Shown: piece after piece, positions 13,292 through 19,352 of the stretch
Position numbering within the stretch: position 1 is the first letter of the stretch
How the letters are laid out: each line of letters opens with the position of its first letter
Source of the DNA: Natrinema sp. DC36
Lineage (GTDB): Archaea; Halobacteriota; Halobacteria; Halobacteriales; Natrialbaceae
DNA length: 33,932 nucleotides
Direction: 5' to 3'
Assembly (NCBI RefSeq): GCF_020405225.1
Contig: NZ_CP084478.1
Location: 1-33,932, forward strand
The notes under the pieces: generated by a model
Databases searched by the model: none
Seen by the model: only the letters and a program-made list of their open reading frames with translations
What the model was told of the DNA's origin: nothing
Position numbers and translations under genes: made by a program

Positions 13292-14059
13292 ATGGCGAAA
13301 CTCTACTGGGGGCTCAAACGCTGGCAGTGGTTGGTCATTTTTTTAGTAGCGATCTGGGGTGGATACCTGAATACAAAGGGAGAATCAAGCATGCCAATAG
13401 TTGCATCTATCCTGCTGACAGCACCTCTCTACTACATCCTTGTGAGAATTTCTGTAGGTGCATTTCGCTACCTAAAGTACGAATATTGGGACAATCCGCT
13501 CTACGCAAATCCTAATAAGAAACAAAGGGAGGAAAAATATTTCACTCTCGTACTTTCTGGTCTACTACTGTTCGTTCTATCGATAGCATCAGCATTTGCT
13601 ATAGGAGCTGTCACTGGCCCTGACAACGTTGATCCAGACAACCCATACAACAAGGAAACGCTGGTGGTTGGTATGAACGGGTCAGTAAGTCAGAATGAGG
13701 AAGTGGCTGTCAAAGAAGCATTCGAGTACTGGGAAGGAACCAGCGAGAAATACGCTGGCTACCCGATACAGTACGACTTCCAACTGAACGAGGAGAATCC
13801 AGACGTTCTAGTCGAGTGGGAAGATGAGATCGAGTCATGTGGTGAACGGTATGATGTGGATCCTGCTGGTTGTGCGGATTTAGTTAGTGAAAACTATACT
13901 GTACCTGAGCCAGTCGTGATACGTATCGAAAGGCGCTATTCGTACGGCGAGACGATAGAGCTCCTACGGCACGAGGTCGGGCATACCCTCGGGTTGAGAC
14001 ATGACGATGAGCCGCAACGCATCATGGCCGTCGAAGAAATGAGAGATCGAGACAGTTAG
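13292..14059 (+). CDS. Membrane-anchored metzincin-type zinc protease
   Basis: A 255-residue protein with three predicted membrane helices (about residues 12-26, 33-52 and 84-107) followed by a 145-residue domain, presumably extracellular. The catalytic signature HEVGHTLGLRH (His227, Glu228, His231, Gly234, His237) and the Met-turn candidate Met245 (RIMAVEE) are those of metzincin/matrixin-like endopeptidases. Two Cys (183, 194) could form a disulfide. By eye it is clearly more AT-rich than its neighbours, and its promoter is leaderless, both suggesting separate acquisition. Possible targets are S-layer, host surface or the element's own surface proteins. The stop overlaps the opposing protease gene by four bases. 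Confidence 0.88.
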   Translation: MAKLYWGLKRWQWLVIFLVAIWGGYLNTKGESSMPIVASILLTAPLYYILVRISVGAFRYLKYEYWDNPLYANPNKKQREEKYFTLVLSGLLLFVLSIASAFAIGAVTGPDNVDPDNPYNKETLVVGMNGSVSQNEEVAVKEAFEYWEGTSEKYAGYPIQYDFQLNEENPDVLVEWEDEIESCGERYDVDPAGCADLVSENYTVPEPVVIRIERRYSYGETIELLRHEVGHTLGLRHDDEPQRIMAVEEMRDRDS

Positions 14060-14463
14060 TCAGCCGTTCGAAACGGGAAGAGGTCACCATAGCTTGGACA
14101 GACGAACTGAATCCAGTTGATCAGCGCAGCCAGCGCGATCAGCAGGGAGATCTCCGGCGCGGCTTCCGGTGCGCCCATCGTGATCGCGACCGCCTCGCCC
14201 AGCTGGGCGAACGTGTGATCGAGCAGCGGGAGGAACGGCACCAGGAGCAACCCCATGATCGTACCGGCGATCGTCGGCGCGAGATGCGCGATTCGGACCC
14301 AGAGGATCGGCGTCCCTTCTCGCCACTCGATTCGCGAGACAGCGCCCAGTCGGGTCCGCTCGAATCCGACGTTGGCGAACGGATACGCGACCACCATGTG
14401 CGTTGCCTCGTGCAAGAGATCCGCGGGCACGAGCAGCGACGTGAGCCACGCGAGTCGGCTCAC
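14056..14463 (-). CDS. HExxH membrane protein, site-2-protease-like
   Basis: A 135-residue membrane protein with HEATH at residues 18-22 right after a hydrophobic N-terminal segment, then two or three further hydrophobic segments (about 53-82, 103-120). The HExxH placement and a C-terminal NWIQFVCPSYGD stretch resemble intramembrane M50-type proteases, where a distant Asp completes the zinc site. The similarity is loose and the protein is short for that family. Last gene of the 15-gene surface operon, ATGA-coupled to its neighbour, and tail to tail with the metzincin gene. Confidence 0.6.
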   Translation of the reverse strand: MSRLAWLTSLLVPADLLHEATHMVVAYPFANVGFERTRLGAVSRIEWREGTPILWVRIAHLAPTIAGTIMGLLLVPFLPLLDHTFAQLGEAVAITMGAPEAAPEISLLIALAALINWIQFVCPSYGDLFPFRTAD

Positions 14464-14912
14464 TGGGATGTCACCCCGGTTGGTCGACGGTCACGTTCAG
14501 GGCGTTCGTTGGCCCGCTGTGCCGGTCCCTTAACCAGCAGGACCAATGGGTCCCAGAGCATCACGAACACGACCTGCAGCGTCACACCGGCGAGAGATAC
14601 TAACTCAACCCACGAAGAGACGCCGTGGAACTGGAGTGGGAAGGCGAAATACACGAAGGCGATCCCGCAGACCACACAGAACGGTGGGAAGAGATGGACA
14701 ACGTAGACGGCCCACGGTTTGATGTCTTCGAGGACGACCGGGACGTCCGTCGTTAACTCTCGAGTCGTCTTGCAGTTCGGTTTGTAGCTCGTAATCCAGT
14801 AGTATCCGAGCTGGTTGAATCCTCCTCGCCACCATATCCCGACGAAGAAGAACAGTTCCAATGCCTCAACGACGGATTTGCGTAAGCGTTTGCGTATGTG
14901 TTTTCGTTCCAT
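14460..14912 (-). CDS. Membrane protein
   Basis: A 150-residue protein with a strongly basic N-terminus (MERKHIRKRLRKS) and hydrophobic segments at about residues 15-28, 68-95 and 100-125. Positive charges predict a cytoplasmic N-terminus. A CKTTRELTT loop probably faces outward. No family recognised. ATGA overlap with the downstream HExxH gene. Confidence 0.65.
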   Translation of the reverse strand: MERKHIRKRLRKSVVEALELFFFVGIWWRGGFNQLGYYWITSYKPNCKTTRELTTDVPVVLEDIKPWAVYVVHLFPPFCVVCGIAFVYFAFPLQFHGVSSWVELVSLAGVTLQVVFVMLWDPLVLLVKGPAQRANERPERDRRPTGVTSQ

Positions 14913-14914
14913 GA

Positions 14915-15256
14915 TCAGTTGAAGTTCCGAATCAGTCCGATGATGCCGATCGCCAGTGCGATCCAGAAGATCCCCCAGGCGACGCCAACCAGAGCGCCCG
15001 GCAGCATCGGGATCAGCGATCCCGAGAGCAGTGCCAGAACGGTCGCTGGGATGACGACGTCACCGGTACGTGCGTAGAGCGGAGCGACGACTATGCCGAC
15101 GACGATAACCGAGAACAGCGGCTCTCCGATCGAGTCGACCGGGATTCCGAACAGGAGCTCACCCCACTCTCCATTGAAGAGCTTGTCAGCTGCGAGATCG
15201 CCATCGTATCCGTAGTCCGGGCTGGTCGTGTTGTTCGTCGTATTGTTGGGGCTCAT
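14915..15256 (-). CDS. Membrane protein with N-glycosylation sequons
   Basis: A 113-residue protein. The short N-terminal region is rich in NNTTNNTTS, giving several NxT sequons suited to archaeal N-glycosylation if exposed. Three hydrophobic segments follow (about 48-66, 70-88, 90-110). The ATG at 15256 gives the ATGA overlap with the upstream gene. Role unknown; a particle or envelope membrane component is possible from context. Confidence 0.65.
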   Translation of the reverse strand: MSPNNTTNNTTSPDYGYDGDLAADKLFNGEWGELLFGIPVDSIGEPLFSVIVVGIVVAPLYARTGDVVIPATVLALLSGSLIPMLPGALVGVAWGIFWIALAIGIIGLIRNFN

Positions 15257-15636
15257 TCCAACACCACCCCGCGGATGATTTGCACTGCTGAGAGGTAGTA
15301 TAGCGGTCGTACGACCAGATTCATTATCGGGAAAATGAACCACTCCGGGAATCCAACATTGACCAGCCCTGCTCGTGTTGGATTCAACAGAATGACGATA
15401 TTCAGAAAGTACCCAATTGCATCAGCTGCAAATCCGAGGTAGTCGGTGACGTCCGGATTCGTCGAGACATCGTCATCCTTCAGAGAGACGTCGTCGACGT
15501 GATCTTCGCGCACTCCGGTATCTGGATTCATGCCGATATGGTCGTTGAATCCAGATTGTTCCATCATCGCGGCTGATGCCGTCAGTGCCAGGATCGCCAT
15601 GAAGATCCCGACTGCTCGCATCCCCATCTCAGACAC
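15253..15636 (-). CDS. Membrane protein with signal-like N-terminus
   Basis: A 127-residue protein (GTG at 15636; an ATG at 15627 is equally possible). A hydrophobic N-terminal segment (RAVGIFMAILALTASAAMM) looks like a signal peptide or anchor, an acidic loop follows (about 30-65), and two more hydrophobic segments lie near 70-86 and 100-118. Four-base overlap with the next gene. Unknown family. Confidence 0.6.
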   Translation of the reverse strand: MSEMGMRAVGIFMAILALTASAAMMEQSGFNDHIGMNPDTGVREDHVDDVSLKDDDVSTNPDVTDYLGFAADAIGYFLNIVILLNPTRAGLVNVGFPEWFIFPIMNLVVRPLYYLSAVQIIRGVVLE

Positions 15637-17617
15637 CTCCTCCGTAGCGCGATCTGAGCGCTCCTAACAGCGCGATCACTCCGGCGAGTCCCAGCGCTGC
15701 TGGATGGATCGGGATCCAGCCCAGCCAGGTCAGCGCCGTCGCGAAGGCCACGATGATGATCGCCCCGCCGCCGGAGATCAGCCCCGCGACTAAGCCCGCG
15801 ATCGCGACGAGGAAGATTTGCGCGAACACCCGCAGCCACTTATCGTCGATCGGGAGGTCGAGTTCCTCGAGTTTCCCGAGTTGGACGGTCGTCTCGAAGT
15901 CATCTCCATCGCGATCGGCCTGGGCAGTCACGATGAGATCCATCTCTGACTGATTATCAGTCAGTGGAATGATCTCCGAGTAAGACGTGACGTCGTACTG
16001 CGTCGCTTCGAAGATGATATCGTTATTCTTGCGATTCCGAACTGTGATATCGAGTTGGTTCGTCGCATCCTCTGTATCGTTGTACATGAGTCTCAGCTTT
16101 TCTTGTCCATCTTCTTCGATTTCGTTCGCATCGAATACGACTGCCTGTCCCTCCGGTGGAGACCAGACGATGCGACCGATGTCGAGCGTCGTCGGCCCTG
16201 GAGAGGTCGGGATATAGCTCCCCAGAATTCGTTCGTCACCCTCTGCGTTCCGGATAACGATCCTGTACCTATCGTTGTATGCGAGCGTGGTCTCGAATCG
16301 ACCATCGGCTGCGAAGTAGTCCCCAGAAACCGTTCGCCATCGGAATTCATCGCTTCCGACCGCGAGCGACTTCTGGATATAGAGTTCAGAATCCTGAGAT
16401 GGGAAGTTTCGCGTACGGTCGTTGAGAACGAACGTCATATCGACGGACTCTGCATCTTCTGAGAGCAGATAGACGTTCTGCTGCCGAGTGATATCGCGAA
16501 TAAGTATTCGACGATCGTTCCAGTTGTCGGCTTCAACCGTGATCACGATCGGTTGGTCAAGGGGAAGACCTGTCAGGCTCATTTTCCCATCCGTGACGTC
16601 TTCTTGGATAGTTAGATCCTCCGAGTAGATCGATGCAGTCATGTTGAACTGCTCATCGTCAACCAATTCATCAGGGTTGAGTTCATCACGGATATACAGC
16701 GTGTCAGGCGTCGAAAACTGGAAACTATGAGATACCTGACTTCCAAAGGAATCGGAGACGTTGACACTCCAATTGTAGTCTCCGCCACTATCGACGGTGA
16801 TCTCAGTCGAGACGGTCCCGTTTTGAGTGAGCGTTTCGTTCGTGACGAGATCGCCCTCCAAGTAGATCTCGACGTTGAGCTCATCGTTGGGGAAGTCATC
16901 ATCCGCGATTTGGGCAGACAGGTTGAGCGTCCGTGATGTGACTGATCCTCCATCTACCGGGGATTCGTTGGAGATCTCCGGAACGCTGATGTCTGCCGTC
17001 TGGATCTCGACGTCGTGGGTTCCGTCTGGAAGCTCGAACGTGACGGCACCTGTCGAACTGCTCTGGACGGTCGAGAGTGTCATCCCGGTATCCGCATCGA
17101 CGGCTTCGTACCAGGTCGTGCTGCCGACGTCGTAGAACGTGACCGTAGTACTCTCGGATGCTTGGTAGGTAAAATCCGTTGTCGATGAGTCGATCTCGAC
17201 GTCAGAGTAGTCGATCGAGTTGATGCCACCTTTAAGCCCGACACGCTGTTGGCCGGAGACATCGGCCTCGAGCGTCGTCGAGCCGACATCAAGATTCGAG
17301 AGCTGGGTTTGACTGCTGTCAGACCCGAACTGGTCGACCTGAACGCGAGTCGATCCCTCGCTGTAGAAAACGCCTTCTGGAGACAGATCGACCGTGTGAG
17401 CATCTGGGAAGAAGACAGAGACGTTCGAGTCAGTCTCGGTGTTGAGATCGACTGTTGGCCCGTCGGCCTGGTAGTACGTCACTCCCGACGTCGAAGTATG
17501 GAAATAGTCCACCGCAGCAACGGCTATGAATGGAATCGACACGAGCAGCACACCAAGCAGGATTAACGAAATGGCTTTTTTCCGTGTGAGTCCTGCCTCA
17601 TCTTGGTCGTGTGTCAT
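15629..17617 (-). CDS. Large surface protein with Ig-like domain, candidate spike
   Basis: A 662-residue protein anchored at both ends. An N-terminal helix (about residues 12-36) precedes an ectodomain of about 560 residues, and two or three hydrophobic helices lie at about 597-655. The ectodomain is beta-rich. An Ig/cadherin-like segment (about 215-300, SPVDGGSVTSRTLNLSAQI to SVNVSDSFGSQ) and later repeats of beta strands are visible, with many NxS/T sequons. A short Gly-rich tail ends the protein. Architecture fits a receptor-binding or fusion spike, or a large adhesin. It is separated by 34 bases from the upstream LamG-like gene. No homologue can be named. Confidence 0.72.
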   Translation of the reverse strand: MTHDQDEAGLTRKKAISLILLGVLLVSIPFIAVAAVDYFHTSTSGVTYYQADGPTVDLNTETDSNVSVFFPDAHTVDLSPEGVFYSEGSTRVQVDQFGSDSSQTQLSNLDVGSTTLEADVSGQQRVGLKGGINSIDYSDVEIDSSTTDFTYQASESTTVTFYDVGSTTWYEAVDADTGMTLSTVQSSSTGAVTFELPDGTHDVEIQTADISVPEISNESPVDGGSVTSRTLNLSAQIADDDFPNDELNVEIYLEGDLVTNETLTQNGTVSTEITVDSGGDYNWSVNVSDSFGSQVSHSFQFSTPDTLYIRDELNPDELVDDEQFNMTASIYSEDLTIQEDVTDGKMSLTGLPLDQPIVITVEADNWNDRRILIRDITRQQNVYLLSEDAESVDMTFVLNDRTRNFPSQDSELYIQKSLAVGSDEFRWRTVSGDYFAADGRFETTLAYNDRYRIVIRNAEGDERILGSYIPTSPGPTTLDIGRIVWSPPEGQAVVFDANEIEEDGQEKLRLMYNDTEDATNQLDITVRNRKNNDIIFEATQYDVTSYSEIIPLTDNQSEMDLIVTAQADRDGDDFETTVQLGKLEELDLPIDDKWLRVFAQIFLVAIAGLVAGLISGGGAIIIVAFATALTWLGWIPIHPAALGLAGVIALLGALRSRYGGGV

Positions 17618-17651
17618 TGTTATTATTTGATAGACCTAATCGCAGTCTCGC

Positions 17652-18386
17652 TTAGATTGATCCGGTGTTGTAGAGGTTGGAGACTTCTGTATCGGTCAGT
17701 CCCTTTCTATAAATACGAACATCGTCAACAAGTCCGTTCAGGTATCCAGACCCGCCCCGTCTACCGATTGAGGAGGTTCCCGACTCTGTCAAATTTCCTA
17801 TAGTTGCAGTTGCTACGGATGAGCCATTGACATAGAACTCCATATCTCCGCTTGCTGTTTTCGTTCCGACAATATGTGTCCAAGTATTGTCATAGGAGAA
17901 ACTGGTATTGGTACTTACGTACGATCCATCGTAACATTGGAATCCGATCTTAGTATCGTCAATATACAGCACTGCATCTGCACTATATTGGCTAGGTGCG
18001 TCAATTGTGACGATATATTGGGCTGATGATGGAGATGAGAGTTTCACCCACGCACTCAGTGACAGGCCATCACCAGATGAGTGGCTGACTGGAATGTCAA
18101 CCGCGTCATCGGCCCCGTCAAGTGACACGGCGTATGATCCAATCTCTGAGTCGGTGGTATAAGTCCCCCCAGTGAGCGTTCCGTCGTTGCCATTCCAAGA
18201 GTCTGTGGCATCTTGTTCGAATTTATATCGGGCGACTCCGCTGTCGGGTATCGCAGCCTGGTCAAGTCGGGTCCACCCGGATCCATCGAAACCGTTGACC
18301 GCGACGTCCTGGAACGCCGATCCGCCGAACGCGTTGCTCCCGACGGACTGGAACTGGGATCCGTCGTATCCCTTCACCATCGTCAC
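17652..18386 (-). CDS. LamG/concanavalin-like protein, candidate host-binding protein
   Basis: A 244-residue protein. Residues about 1-45 hold three short YDGS/FGGS/FDGS-type repeats, as seen at the start of tail-fibre-like proteins. Residues about 50-240 match the LamG-like jelly roll common in adhesins: ARYKFEQDATDSWNGNDGTL, YAVSLDGADDAVDIP, LSLSAWVKL, WTHIVGTK and the closing LVDDVRIYRKGLTDTEVSNLY. No signal peptide or membrane helix is visible. The gene is ATGA-coupled to the upstream Tat-signal stalk-like protein, so export as a complex is conceivable. DNA is slightly AT-richer than neighbours by eye. Confidence 0.8.
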   Translation of the reverse strand: MTMVKGYDGSQFQSVGSNAFGGSAFQDVAVNGFDGSGWTRLDQAAIPDSGVARYKFEQDATDSWNGNDGTLTGGTYTTDSEIGSYAVSLDGADDAVDIPVSHSSGDGLSLSAWVKLSSPSSAQYIVTIDAPSQYSADAVLYIDDTKIGFQCYDGSYVSTNTSFSYDNTWTHIVGTKTASGDMEFYVNGSSVATATIGNLTESGTSSIGRRGGSGYLNGLVDDVRIYRKGLTDTEVSNLYNTGSI

Positions 18387-18835
18387 TCCACCTCAGAGGT
18401 GTCGATCCAGACGTCGCCTTGCGTCGGGCTCGAGGGCTCAGTCGGTTGGATGTACACCTGTCGTGTGTTGACTGTCAGTGTGTTCGTCGAGATGTTATCC
18501 TGATTCTGGAATAACTGGTCGACGTAGATCGTCCCGATTGGATCGTCTTGGAGGCCAAGTTGCTCTATCCCGTAGACAGCGTTCGACGACGTCTGTGCGT
18601 TAGCCGTGCCGATCGACTTCATGATCGCCGTCGGGATCGCTGCCCCGTAGGCGACGAGGCCGACCGCCGCGATCGCCTGGCGACGGGTCAGCCCGAGCCC
18701 GAGAAGCCCACTGAGCGAGACCGAGTTTCCGTCGCCGTCTTCGACTGTGAGCTGGTCGGCTTGTTCTTCGAGCTGTGCAACTCGCTCCTCGAGGGAGCGG
18801 TTGTTCGTTTCGTCGGTGTTATTCGTTTCTGTCAT
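18383..18835 (-). CDS. Coiled-coil protein with Tat-like signal and fibre-like tail
   Basis: A 150-residue protein. A short coiled coil (LEERVAQLEEQADQL, about 15-29) is followed by a twin-arginine motif TRRQAIAAVG (50-59), a hydrophobic stretch to about 71, and an AxA-type cleavage candidate (TANA, ending at 80). The final 70 residues contain LFQNQDNISTNTLTVN and SSPTQGDVWIDTS, a pattern typical of phage tail-fibre ends. The signal is unusually far from the N-terminus, so it may instead be a membrane anchor. ATGA-coupled to the LamG-like gene; both probably belong to one surface complex. Confidence 0.65.
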   Translation of the reverse strand: MTETNNTDETNNRSLEERVAQLEEQADQLTVEDGDGNSVSLSGLLGLGLTRRQAIAAVGLVAYGAAIPTAIMKSIGTANAQTSSNAVYGIEQLGLQDDPIGTIYVDQLFQNQDNISTNTLTVNTRQVYIQPTEPSSPTQGDVWIDTSEVE

Positions 18836-19107
18836 GGTCGTGGTCGAACCGCGTATTCGTTTGTTTCCTCGCGAACGTTCGCGACGATCCAGTAGATGAT
18901 CGGACTGAGGATCAACAGGGCTGGGACGGCGAACGTCCCTGCCCAGATGATGTTCTGGAAGACCTCCCAGAACGGTCCGTTGCGGACGGCATCCATCTCA
19001 ACGGCGAAACCGTAGATCGGATTCATGACACCCGCAACGACCAAGAGGTACAATGCGACACAGATCATCCAGGTTACGATCAACCGGATTCGTCCGATCA
19101 GTCCCAT
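18832..19107 (-). CDS. Small membrane protein, two helices
   Basis: A 91-residue protein with hydrophobic segments at about residues 6-30 and 52-75 and a short, probably external loop containing EMDAVRNGPFWE. The basic C-terminus predicts a cytoplasmic end. Its topology matches the neighbouring 81-residue protein, suggesting a pair. ATGA and TGATG couplings on both sides. Confidence 0.65.
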   Translation of the reverse strand: MGLIGRIRLIVTWMICVALYLLVVAGVMNPIYGFAVEMDAVRNGPFWEVFQNIIWAGTFAVPALLILSPIIYWIVANVREETNEYAVRPRP

Positions 19108-19352
19108 CAGACACCCCTCCGATTGGTGACGCCTGAAGCGACGGCAGAGACCAGCAGGCCGATCAGGCCGATCAGAATCCAGTACTGTTCTGCCCAGTAC
19201 AGCCAGTTAAGCGGCTCTGTGACGAGACCGCGTGAATCTAATTCTGCAGTCATCGGGATCACGACGGAGTTGACCTTCTGGATTATCGCATATCCGACCA
19301 TCCAAACAGCGAAGGCAGCCGCGATAAGCGTGTATTTCCAGAAGGTCGCCAT
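19107..19352 (-). CDS. Small membrane protein, two helices
   Basis: An 81-residue protein with helices at about residues 5-25 and 55-75 and an external loop with MTAELDSRGLV. It resembles the adjacent 91-residue protein in layout and loop sequence (EMDAVRNG there, ELDSRGLV here), so the two may be old duplicates. Coupled to both neighbours. Confidence 0.65.
   Translation of the reverse strand: MATFWKYTLIAAAFAVWMVGYAIIQKVNSVVIPMTAELDSRGLVTEPLNWLYWAEQYWILIGLIGLLVSAVASGVTNRRGV

Noticed and set aside
14879-14900. GTTTGCG-type operator at the start of the 150-residue membrane gene
   Set aside because: The resemblance (GCGTTTGCGTATG) lies inside codons for a basic RKRLRK stretch and lacks the symmetric half, so it is probably coincidence.
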